Of a stretch of 64,000 nucleotides of DNA, positions 8,430 to 16,571 are shown piece by piece. Source of the DNA: an uncultured Planctomycetaceae bacterium (GTDB lineage: Bacteria; Planctomycetota; Planctomycetia; Planctomycetales; Planctomycetaceae). The translations under genes were made by a program, and so were the position numbers. The notes beneath the pieces were generated by a model. It had not been told where the DNA came from and searched no databases. It saw only the letters and a list, made by a program, of their open reading frames with translations. Position 1 is the first letter of the stretch. Every line of letters begins with the position of its first letter. Location: NCBI GenBank assembly GCA_943787265.1, contig CALSLT010000033.1, forward strand, positions 47,925 through 111,924, read 5' to 3'.

Positions 8430-9245
8430 TTAAGCGGTGGCTGTTGCTCGGGCGACCATGCCGGCAAGATAGGCTGCTTTGAAGCCGGCGTCGATGTTTA
8501 CGACGGCGACGTTCGAAGCGCAGCTGTTGAGCATTGAGAGGAGTGCGGAAACGCCTCCGAAGTTCGCGCCGTAGCCGACGCTGGTTGGGACCGCGAAAAC
8601 GGGAGTGCTCACGTGGCCGGCGACGACGGACGGAAGTGCTCCTTCCATGCCGGCTACCACGACGATGGAGTCTGCCTGGCGAAGTTGTTCGACTCTACTT
8701 AGTAGTCTTTGCGGGCCGGCGACGCCGACGTCGACGATTAGATCGACCTCGCAGTTCATCCACCGGATTGTTTCGGCGGCTTCTTCAGCCACTGAGAGAT
8801 CGCTGGTTCCAGCACTGACCACGGCGACCCGTCCCTGCGGCTTCTGGTTTTCGGGAGAAATCCTCAAAGTCCTGGCAGTTTTGTTAAAGACGACACGAGG
8901 GAATTGTTTCTGGACTGCGGCGGCTTGCTCGTCGTTAACTAACGTTGCGAGGCATGCCTGGCCCGCAGCGGTTAATGCTTCGAAGACTCCGACGATTGCC
9001 TCCGGAGTCTTGCCTCGGCCGTAGACGACTTCCGGGAATCCGCAGCGTTCGGCTCGGCCGAGATCCACGCAAGCTTCGGGGGTGAGGGCGGTCTTGCTGG
9101 CGGATGAGGGACTTTGTTCTGAAGCGGAGGGATGTCCGACATGAGATTGTGAGCGAGCCAGTTGGTCGACCACGTCTGTCAGAGATGACGAGCCGTTGAG
9201 CAGTTGATTGAGTGTCGATTCAAGCTGTTCTCGTTCCACGGTCAT
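8430..9245 (-). CDS. larB: Nickel pincer cofactor biosynthesis protein LarB
   Basis: 271 residues. LarB carboxylates and hydrolyses nicotinic acid adenine dinucleotide, the first step toward the nickel-pincer cofactor of lactate racemase and related enzymes. The C-terminal half (about 140-271) is the PurE/AIR-carboxylase-like domain: VAVVSAGTSDLSVAEEAAET, VDVGVAGPQRLL, VVVAGMEGALPSVVAGH, PTSVGYGANFGGVSALLSML. The N-terminal half has the family's DLGRAERCGFPEVVYGRGKT segment. larA, larC and larE are not in the window. The ATG at 9245 is preceded by AACAGGAAGC. Mutually exclusive hairpins lie just upstream. Confidence 0.9.
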   Translation of the reverse strand: MTVEREQLESTLNQLLNGSSSLTDVVDQLARSQSHVGHPSASEQSPSSASKTALTPEACVDLGRAERCGFPEVVYGRGKTPEAIVGVFEALTAAGQACLATLVNDEQAAAVQKQFPRVVFNKTARTLRISPENQKPQGRVAVVSAGTSDLSVAEEAAETIRWMNCEVDLIVDVGVAGPQRLLSRVEQLRQADSIVVVAGMEGALPSVVAGHVSTPVFAVPTSVGYGANFGGVSALLSMLNSCASNVAVVNIDAGFKAAYLAGMVARATATA

Positions 9246-9270
9246 GCTTCCTGTTGTCAGTTTTGTAACT

Positions 9271-9307
9271 GTCAGACTCGAGACTTCGGTTGTCTGACGC
9301 GAGTCTG
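9271..9307 (-). promoter_or_regulatory. Alternative hairpins in the larB leader
   Basis: Read on the minus strand, CAGACTCG (9307-9300), GTCAGAC (9298-9292) and CGAGTCTGAC (9280-9271) follow one another. The last can pair with either the first or the second, but not both. A further 5-bp stem CAGTT/AACTG at about 9255-9270 abuts the ribosome site. This is the geometry of an attenuator or translational switch, but short stems can arise by chance. Confidence 0.35.
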
Positions 9308-10245
9308 TAATGGTTGCGATCGGTCTTTCATGACAAACCTGCGCGGCATGACATCTTCGTCATGACCACGATGGCCGAATATCCGGAATAATCGTTACAC
9401 GCAGCCCAGACCTTCTCAATTCACAAACCCGCAGACGTTTTGTCGCCGGTCAAAGGCGAACAATACGAAATACTGGATAGAGGGCTGGTTGTTCCAATCG
9501 CAACGGTTCGTGCAGTGGCTATGCCTGCAACGAGCCCGGATGGAGCGATTGTAGCGATGTTTTCTGTTTATCGAGGCTTCTGGTCTGGTACTGGCAAATC
9601 TCCTGGCGAGCCGGTCTGAAGCTTCGATCCTGATTCTGACCTTGACACTGACTTAATCATTCTAAAGTCATCGGCCGGTAAGGGCCGAAAGTAAGGTCAG
9701 ATGGTCGGCGACTGATCAGTCCCGTCCTGCAACTTGGAGGGAGCAGGACGAAACTGCCAGACAATGGCCATTTCGGGATTGGCAGCAGGGAGAGCTGCTC
9801 GACAGAACATCGATGCAATGGCGATTGGCATCCGTTTCTGTCGCCCGTCGTCAATGACGAGCGGTTTGTCAAAAGAGATATCTCAATCGAGACATCTTTC
9901 GAGGCACGTCGGTCGGAAGCGACACCTGAGAAGCGAGTCGACAAAGACTTCACAACAGGAAGTCTGGGTCGAGACTTTTCGGGGCGACCCTGGAAAATGA
10001 GTTTCCTCGAGGAAGAGAAGCGGAGAAACGAAAGTCCTCAGTTTTGTGTTGCCGACGTAAGGCAGGTGAGGAATCGATGGGAGATATCGATTGTTCACCC
10101 GGTAACTGGAGACAAACCCCGACCCAACACCAACGGTGGCTCTCAGGAAGGACCCAGCGGCTTAAGAGAGCCAGCCATCGTAGGGGGGTGTAGAATTTCG
10201 CGTGAGACCGATCTTCTGCATAGTAAAGTGAAACTGGAGCCCGCG
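9308..10245. other. Gene-poor space before the HTH regulator
   Basis: No reading frame here has convincing composition. A frame is open from 9997 into the regulator gene at 10246, but its first 83 codons read as low-quality protein. A perfect 8-bp stem (TGGCTCTC at 10137-10144, GAGAGCCA at 10166-10173) with a 21-base loop lies 73 bases before the regulator start and may belong to its 5' leader. Confidence 0.5.
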
Positions 10246-10818
10246 ATGAAGACGATCTTCACTACTGGACAGGTAGCTAAGATCTGCAAAGTTGCACCAC
10301 GAACGGTCAGCAAATGGTTTGATTCGGGACGCCTTCGTGGCTACCGAATTCCTGGTTCCCAGGACCGTCGGATCCCGCGAGAGCATTTGATCCGATTCCT
10401 GAAAGAACACGGAATGCCACTTGGTGAACTTGAAGACGAAGCAATGGGTAAAATCCTGCTCGTCGGTGCAGAACCTGTGATCAAGTCTAGCCTGAATGAG
10501 ATGATCACGCCTGAAGACTTCAAAATCGAATACGCCCAAAGCGGATTCGAGGCTGGAATTCAGGCCGAATCGTTGCACCCGGATTGCGTTGTCGTTGACT
10601 TCGCCATGGGACGTAACGATGCGTTGCTGATCGCTCAGAACCTTCGCCGCAATCCTGAGTACGCCGAAACTGTACTGATCGGTTTGCTTAGCGACGAAGA
10701 CAATGCAGCCGGTTTCGACCGGACTATCTTTAATGAGACCTTCCGTAAACCGTTCGACTCAGCTCTGCTTGCAGAACGAATTCGAACGCTTGTCGGTCGT
10801 AAGAAGCAGTTCGCCTGA
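10246..10818 (+). CDS. HTH (excisionase/MerR-type) plus pseudo-receiver regulator
   Basis: 190 residues from the ATG at 10246, with GGAG about 8 bases upstream. Residues 5-55 form a winged helix-turn-helix of the excisionase/BldC type (TTGQVAKICKVAPRTVSKWF, then GYRIPGSQDRRIPREHLIRF). Residues about 68-185 follow a response-regulator receiver pattern: ILLVGAEP, a candidate phospho-acceptor Asp at 118 (CVVVDFAMG), IGLLSDED and FRKPFD. The acidic pair that binds Mg2+ in receivers is replaced by Gly-Ala (74-75), so it may not be phosphorylated in the usual way. Such HTH-receiver proteins appear common in planctomycetes. No histidine kinase is adjacent. A strong terminator lies downstream. Confidence 0.85.
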   Translation: MKTIFTTGQVAKICKVAPRTVSKWFDSGRLRGYRIPGSQDRRIPREHLIRFLKEHGMPLGELEDEAMGKILLVGAEPVIKSSLNEMITPEDFKIEYAQSGFEAGIQAESLHPDCVVVDFAMGRNDALLIAQNLRRNPEYAETVLIGLLSDEDNAAGFDRTIFNETFRKPFDSALLAERIRTLVGRKKQFA

Positions 10819-10930
10819 TCAAAAGCAGGTCGGGAGTCATTCGCCAGGGGAAGCTCATGACCGACGTGGCAAGGAAGTCACACAGGACTTAGGTCCTGAA
10901 GATCAGTGCGGATATCAGAGTAATCAGTGA

Positions 10931-10965
10931 AGCCCGATCAGACTTAGTCTGGTCGGGCTTTCTTT
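10931..10965 (+). terminator. Intrinsic terminator after the HTH regulator
   Basis: AGCCCGATCAGAC at 10931-10943 pairs along 13 positions (one G-T) with GTCTGGTCGGGCT at 10947-10959 around a TTA loop, followed by TTTCTTT. About 110 untranslated bases separate it from the stop codon at 10818. Confidence 0.88.
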
Positions 10966-11037
10966 ATGCGCACGCTGAACGGCGAGACAAAGAACGCTAC
11001 TTCTTCCGTCACGAGTCCCGAGTGCGAGTTTTTGAAT

Positions 11038-11105
11038 CTCGCACGAAGGCACAATGACACGAAGAATTGGACGACCAGCTTTGTGCCTTCGTGTCTTTGT
11101 GCGAG
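11038..11105. repeat. 27-bp imperfect inverted repeat of the CACGAAGGCAC type
   Basis: Arms 11038-11064 and 11079-11105 match as complements at 21 of 27 positions. Each arm is built from repeated CACGAAG/CACAA units. It occupies the 320-base space between the regulator terminator and the DUF1501 gene, which otherwise holds no reading frame I can support. Confidence 0.6.
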
Positions 11106-11285
11106 TATGCTCAGTCTGGTTGCGGATATGCCGTTTCGAGACAGTTCATTATCGGACAACGTACGGACTGCGAGGTTCGTTCACTCGGCATTCCCCTTGA
11201 TCGATTATGAATAGCGGTCAGACTGAATTGCTGCGAGTCTGCCGGACGAACCGGCGAGAGACCAGTCTTCCGGCGAGGTGCTGCG

Positions 11286-13406
11286 GTGTTCTCTATCCTT
11301 AACAAAGGAACGCAACTTTGCGACGGGATTTCGCGTCGTGAATTGATGCGGGTTGGCTCGCTGACGCTGGGCGGACTTTCACTTTCGCAGTTACTTGCGG
11401 CAAAGGAACTCGCACAGCCGGCTCCTGTTTCTGACAAGGCATTCGGGCGAGCGAAGAACGTGATCTTCCTCTATCTGGCCGGAGGACCACCACAGCACGA
11501 GACGTTCGATCCAAAACCGAACGCTCCAGACGGCATCCGAGGCCCGTTTAAACCGATCAGCACGAACGTTCCAGGAATCCAGTTCTGCGAACTGTTGCCT
11601 CGCACGGCGGCGATGAGCGACAAGCTGGCGATCTGCCGATCGATGGCCACGAACGACAACGTGCACTCGTCGAGCGGTGCCTGGGTTCTCACCGGCTACA
11701 AGTACCGAGGCCCGAACGCGCGAACGATTCAGCCGACTGACTGGCCCTACGTTGGCTCCGTAGTCAAACAACTAAAGCCAAGCGAGATGTTGCCAGCATT
11801 GACCTCCGTCTGGCTACCAGACGTTATGCGGCTCAACGAGAACGTTACCCCTTCCGGTCAGACGGCGGGCTTTCTCGGGCCACAATGGAACCCCGAAGTC
11901 TTCGTGGGCGATCCCGCCGAACCGACTTACGAAATCGAAAGCCTTCGAGAAACAGACATCACTCCGGTGCAACTTGGGCGGCGCCAGTTGCTGTTGTCGC
12001 AACTTGAAGATCGATTCCGGCGTCTCGATGGCTCATTTAAAACGTACGACTCGTTCCAGCAGCAAGCCTTCGACTTGTTGACGTCGGGAAAAGCTCGGCA
12101 GGCATTCGACATTGCTAAGGAACCTGACGCGGTCCGCGATCGCTACGGTCGAAACCGCTGGGGGCAAAGTGTGCTTTTGGCTCGGCGGCTGGTCGAAGCG
12201 GGAGTCCGACTGGTGCACGTTCACTGGCCACGCGAACCCGGCGACAATGCTTCTGATAATCCTTTATGGGATACTCATGCCCAAAACGCCGACCGAGTCG
12301 AAGATGTTCTGTGTCCAATGTTCGACGTTGGCTTTTCTGCATTGATCGAGGACCTCGATCAGCGAGGCCTGCTCGATGAAACGCTCGTCGTCACGATCGG
12401 CGAGTTCGGCCGCACGCCCAAGATCAACGCCAAGGGCGGTCGAGATCACTGGGGTTCAGTCTTCAGTTTCGCGATGGCCGGAGCCGGAATCAGCGGTGGG
12501 CAGGTCTACGGTTCAAGTGATAAGAACGGTGGCTTTCCTGCCAGCAACCGAGTTCAGCCAGGCGACCTGACAGCAACGATGTTCCACCTGCTCGGAGTCC
12601 CTCACCAGGGACACTTCATTGACGCCCAGGATCGTCCTCATCGACTGACGGGCGGCGAACCCCTCTGGACAATGCTCGGGAGCGAACCGGCGACCAGCCT
12701 CCGAGTGCCCTCAACTGGAGACATCGCCCGCGTCCCACCGTTTGATCCGACGCGATACCTCGTCCATACCGACTTCGCGGAAAAGGAACCGTTAAAGCCA
12801 ATCACGGAGCCATCAAGACCAAAAGGCTGGCGAGCGAGTCCGTTGAATTCGTTGCATGGGAATGTTCTTGGCGCGTCGGTACTTCGAGATCTTGATCAAC
12901 AAACCGCCGCACTTGGATTCAATCTGGCGGATGGGACGCCGCTCGAAATCGCACAGAACTCAAAAGCGTACATCGCCCAGGAGGTCCGTAGCCCGTATCC
13001 AGGTTCGTACGTTTTCCGAGTCCGACTGCGAGTAGAGGCGTCTTCGCCCGAGTTCTTCGAAAACACGTTCCGTTCCAACTTCACGTGCCGACTCGTCTTT
13101 TTCCAGTTCAACGCTCAGACGAAACACGTCAATGAGTCTCGCGAACTTGCTTCAACAACCGTCGACTTGAAACTTGCCAACGCCAACTCAGACGAGTGGC
13201 AAACCGCTGAGCTGTCAAAGAGCTTCGTAAATCCAAACCCCGGCTCAAATTTCTCGTTTGGCGCCGGCATGGGCGTCTCGATCCAGCTAATCAAATCGAG
13301 CGGCGGCACACTCAAGGTTCCAGCCAGCGACCGAGTATTAGTCCGAGTTGCCGACGTTGATCTCGATTTCCTTGGAAAGGCAGTCAACGACAAGATCAAA
13401 GTCTGA
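11286..13406 (+). CDS. DUF1501 protein with extra C-terminal domain
   Basis: 706 residues from a GTG at 11286. The leader contains SRRELMRVGSLTLGGLSLSQ, a twin-arginine-like signal. DUF1501 core features: NVIFLYLAGGPPQHETFDPK, GPFKPISTNVPGIQFCELLPR, SMATNDNVHSSSG, then ETLVVTIGEFGRTPKIN, GGRDHWGSVFSFAMAG and TATMFHLLGVP. The fold is related to alkaline-phosphatase/sulfatase-like enzymes, but no activity has been firmly assigned to the family. Most DUF1501 proteins are about 430-480 residues. Here roughly 200 more follow, beta-rich, with pairs such as SYVFRVRLRVEASS and FGAGMGVSIQLIKSS, possibly a carbohydrate-binding or adhesion module. No DUF1549 partner is next to it. Confidence 0.88.
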   Translation: MFSILNKGTQLCDGISRRELMRVGSLTLGGLSLSQLLAAKELAQPAPVSDKAFGRAKNVIFLYLAGGPPQHETFDPKPNAPDGIRGPFKPISTNVPGIQFCELLPRTAAMSDKLAICRSMATNDNVHSSSGAWVLTGYKYRGPNARTIQPTDWPYVGSVVKQLKPSEMLPALTSVWLPDVMRLNENVTPSGQTAGFLGPQWNPEVFVGDPAEPTYEIESLRETDITPVQLGRRQLLLSQLEDRFRRLDGSFKTYDSFQQQAFDLLTSGKARQAFDIAKEPDAVRDRYGRNRWGQSVLLARRLVEAGVRLVHVHWPREPGDNASDNPLWDTHAQNADRVEDVLCPMFDVGFSALIEDLDQRGLLDETLVVTIGEFGRTPKINAKGGRDHWGSVFSFAMAGAGISGGQVYGSSDKNGGFPASNRVQPGDLTATMFHLLGVPHQGHFIDAQDRPHRLTGGEPLWTMLGSEPATSLRVPSTGDIARVPPFDPTRYLVHTDFAEKEPLKPITEPSRPKGWRASPLNSLHGNVLGASVLRDLDQQTAALGFNLADGTPLEIAQNSKAYIAQEVRSPYPGSYVFRVRLRVEASSPEFFENTFRSNFTCRLVFFQFNAQTKHVNESRELASTTVDLKLANANSDEWQTAELSKSFVNPNPGSNFSFGAGMGVSIQLIKSSGGTLKVPASDRVLVRVADVDLDFLGKAVNDKIKV

Positions 13407-13427
13407 CGTCGTTCCCGCAGCTTCCGA

Positions 13428-14273
13428 TTATCGCGGATTCGATTCTGAGAGCTTCTTCAAAGTTGCAAGCAGCTTTCGCGGATCGTCTGACGAAAGTGAA
13501 TCCGGCTGATGAATGAGTAGCTGCCGGGTTTCGTCCAGTTTGCCTTTTGTGCCGTTGAGGTGAAGTCCCTTGCCGGTGGCCCGGACACGCTTGACCGGGC
13601 TGTCTCCATCTTCGAGCCACCTTGGCCACAGCCGAATGACGTCAGCTCCGGCTTTGGCAAGATCCTCGATCGCATCCACGGACGGGATCAGTGCAAGCTG
13701 CCGAGCTTTCGGCAGCAGCTTCCGAAAGCGTTCTGCTTGAGCGATGCTGCGGACGCCGACGATCGTCCGTGTCGGATCGCCATGTTTGCGAATGATGCCG
13801 ACGACCTTTCGGTCATAGTCATCGCCTTGTTCTTTTAGATCGAGCAGCAGATCGATCTTGCCCTTGCATTCACGAGCCGACTCAATCAGCGATGGAATCC
13901 GTTCGTCCTTAAACTTCGCGTCGAACCATGAACCGGCATCAAGTTTCTGGAGCTCAGCCAGCGTCAAGGCCGACGCCTGGCCCGTTCCATTTGTTGTGCG
14001 ATTCAGAGTGGCATCATGCAGAATGAATAATTGACCATCTCGGCTGGTGCGGACATCAACTTCAACTGCCGTTGCCCCGACTTTAATCGCGCGTCGAATT
14101 GCCGAAAGTGTGCACTCAGGCCGCTCAGCACTCGCTCCGCGGTGAGCGATTATCTGCGAAACGTTGGCTGCGGCCTTTCGAACCGCGGTGTCAACGGCCT
14201 GCGTCTGACCCTGCACGGCCATCGGTGCGGCGGCCAGTAGTATTCCGAGAGTGACGCAATAAATCTGTCTCAT
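13428..14273 (-). CDS. Secreted glycerophosphodiester phosphodiesterase
   Basis: 281 residues with an N-terminal signal peptide (ILLAAAPMAVQGQ). GDPD enzymes hydrolyse glycerophosphodiesters to glycerol-3-phosphate and an alcohol using Ca2+ or Mg2+. The catalytic set is complete: IIAHRGASAERPECT (His44, Arg45, Glu53), AVEVDVRTSRDG (Glu71, Asp73) and LFILHDATLNRTTNG (His86). The rest follows the TIM barrel: IDLLLDLKEQG, TIVGVRSIAQAERF and ADVIRLWPRW. The periplasmic location suggests scavenging of phosphate or lipid head groups. It converges with the DUF1501 gene ending at 13406. Confidence 0.93.
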   Translation of the reverse strand: MRQIYCVTLGILLAAAPMAVQGQTQAVDTAVRKAAANVSQIIAHRGASAERPECTLSAIRRAIKVGATAVEVDVRTSRDGQLFILHDATLNRTTNGTGQASALTLAELQKLDAGSWFDAKFKDERIPSLIESARECKGKIDLLLDLKEQGDDYDRKVVGIIRKHGDPTRTIVGVRSIAQAERFRKLLPKARQLALIPSVDAIEDLAKAGADVIRLWPRWLEDGDSPVKRVRATGKGLHLNGTKGKLDETRQLLIHQPDSLSSDDPRKLLATLKKLSESNPR

Positions 14274-14422
14274 TGATTGACCTCAGGTTTGAATCAGCGT
14301 CGGGCTGCAAGCTCCGACATTCTGATTTAACCACGGTCTGTGGCCAACTCTATCGGATCATCCACTCTGGCAGAGTCACAGAATTGGCCGCGTAGTCCGA
14401 AGTTCCGCCCCAACGAGCAACT

Positions 14423-15598
14423 TCAGAACTTGATGCCGAAGCGGGCGAGGAAGCCGGAGGAGACTTCGAAGTTTCCACCGCCGCGGCTGAACTCGACTTC
14501 GCGGTCGAAGACCCAACCGCCTTCGAGGAAGCTTTGGACTCCGCCGGAATCACTGCGGACTCCGAGCATGACTCGCCAGTCCTGAAGTTGGACCTGTCGG
14601 TCGCCTGCGCTGCCGCCGCCGATTTCGTAGGCTTCTACATGGTATTCGCCGTTCACGTACAACCATTGCGGGACTCCCCACGGCGTTCCCAGGAAAATGC
14701 TGACTTCTGATTGTGGAAACAGTGCTCGGACTTCGAAGTAGTCATTGGGAGTTTTGAAGACGACTCCACCGTAGGGCAGAACCTGATCATCGACACGGTC
14801 CCAGAACAGGGCTCCGAGAACGACGTGAGTACCCGGCCCCGCCTCAACATGGATTGCACCTCGGCCGTCCCAGTTCCACGCGTCTGAACCCGGGCTTCGA
14901 TCAAAGTCGGTATTGAGCGATGGATTGAAAGCGAGTTCTACCGAGAATGGTCCGACGGTTGGGGATCGCAAGACCAGGTCCAAACCAAATCGGTAAACAT
15001 CTCCCGGAAGGTCAGGAGCCGTCGGTCCGTCCCAGTTTCTCAGGTTGAATTGAGGCGCGAACTGAAACACCCATCCAGTTGGCAGCGGGGCTGTGTATCG
15101 AAATTCGGAATTGACTTCAAAGACTCCGAACTGGCCGACTGCTCCACCGCCAGCACTGGTCGTTCGTTCTTTGGGAAGAAACGCGACATTCAGTTTTCGA
15201 GCCCAGCCGCACTGGAATGGTCGTGCTCCGTTGACGCCGGGGATTGATGAGAATGGTGCGCCGAGTCCATTTGGATCAATCAGCGGCGTGCCTGGCCAGA
15301 CGGGGGCCATCGGATTCCACTGACTGGCATGCTGCATCGGCGGTTGGCCGAGATACTGCTGATTTCCTAGATTTGCCTGAACGGGCTCTTCGTCGTAAGC
15401 CACACCCGGTGCCTGGCCACGGATCACGGTCTTTCTGGCTGCAACGATCGGACGAGAATCGATTTCCAGTGCCGAAAACGGTTGGGCGAACACCAGTTCT
15501 GGAGCGACAAGCGAAACCGCCTGTTGGTCGGTCGTGGTGGTGTCAATTTCGGCTGGGCTGATTGCCAGCATTGAAGTCAGGACGAGAACTGACAGCAT
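14423..15598 (-). CDS. Probable outer-membrane beta-barrel protein
   Basis: 391 residues from the ATG at 15598 (MLSVLVLTSMLAISPAE); 63 further upstream codons are open but lack a start context. A signal peptide is followed by about 110 low-complexity residues and then alternating amphipathic strands such as GWVFQFAPQFNLRNWDGP, YRFGLDLVLRSPTVGPFSVE and GTHVVLGALFWDRVDDQV. The chain ends in SSGFLARFGIKF, a strand with terminal Phe, as in outer-membrane barrels recognised by BamA. No close family is recognised. A channel or porin-like role is inference from architecture only. Confidence 0.7.
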   Translation of the reverse strand: MLSVLVLTSMLAISPAEIDTTTTDQQAVSLVAPELVFAQPFSALEIDSRPIVAARKTVIRGQAPGVAYDEEPVQANLGNQQYLGQPPMQHASQWNPMAPVWPGTPLIDPNGLGAPFSSIPGVNGARPFQCGWARKLNVAFLPKERTTSAGGGAVGQFGVFEVNSEFRYTAPLPTGWVFQFAPQFNLRNWDGPTAPDLPGDVYRFGLDLVLRSPTVGPFSVELAFNPSLNTDFDRSPGSDAWNWDGRGAIHVEAGPGTHVVLGALFWDRVDDQVLPYGGVVFKTPNDYFEVRALFPQSEVSIFLGTPWGVPQWLYVNGEYHVEAYEIGGGSAGDRQVQLQDWRVMLGVRSDSGGVQSFLEGGWVFDREVEFSRGGGNFEVSSGFLARFGIKF

Positions 15599-16571
15599 GG
15601 TCGAGCGTCCTTGCTCTAAGAGACGTGGGGTGTGATTTACAGCCGACCTGAACCGAAAATTACGGGAAGGTATCGCGAGAAAATTCCGAACGGGAAATGC
15701 GGAAGTCGGAATCTCGCAGAGCTGCGACGGGAAAACTTGAGGAGAATCTGAAGTGGACGGCAAGTTTTGCAGAAATTCTCGAAACACGTCAACGCGAGTT
15801 TTGGCAACATGGCTGACAGTCCGAACTCACAGCTCGCCGGTCGCACCTAACCTTCGATGTGGAAATGATTTGCAGACACTGGGCAGCGTGATCCTCAACC
15901 TGTTGGATTCAAGGTTAGTTTACGCCGAAAACCTACCACTCACAGTTTCAGTCAGAATTGCATTGCACGATTGGAGCCATCCAAACCCGCGATTTGGTCA
16001 AATATTCTCACGATTTCCTGTTCCGATCTGTTTCGCTGATCGGTAGTATGCGTCGCCCGCGAACCGGAGTTTTCTGGTCAGGACTCTCAGGCCGACAGCC
16101 TGAAAGTGCCGATAAATCCGGCAAACCTGTGAAAACGTCGTTCGCGACCCCGCCTGAGCATCGAGCCTGCAACTGAGAGCTGATCAACGCGTAGCCCAAC
16201 GGATCGGGCTGTGTCGTCCCTCCACAGAGCATTTTCTGGCTCGTTTTCCCCGGTCAAAAGATTTCCCGGAACTGTTTCCACGAAGAGTCTGAGGTCGTGG
16301 TCCAGCTTTCGGTACTCAAGCCTCGGTCAGGAAGCAGTTTGACTGCAATTCCTGCGAAGGGTTTGCTGCGAAGAACCTCATATCGAGGTTTCTGGCAGAC
16401 TCGGTTCAGCCGAATTTCGGTCGAACCAAAGTCGTTTTCTGGTGGTCAGAATTCGATCAAAAATAAATCGGTTGCTCGCGGTGAGCAACGTTTGATGCAC
16501 ATTAGAAATGGCACGTCGCGTCAAACAATCCATTCCGGCGGTATGCCCCGCCAGCCAGTCGTAGTTGAACC
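15599..16571. other. Long intergenic space between the barrel gene and EF-G
   Basis: About 970 bases, divergent promoters at both ends. Reading frames present have poor composition. A perfect 7-bp hairpin (GTTGCTC at 16471-16477, GAGCAAC at 16483-16489) lies about 80 bases before the EF-G start, preceded by an A/T-rich patch. I see no tRNA or known structured RNA. Confidence 0.5.

Noticed and set aside
9997..10245. N-terminal extension of the HTH regulator
   Set aside because: First 83 codons read as non-protein, and the ATG at 10246 has a ribosome site and starts the conserved HTH.
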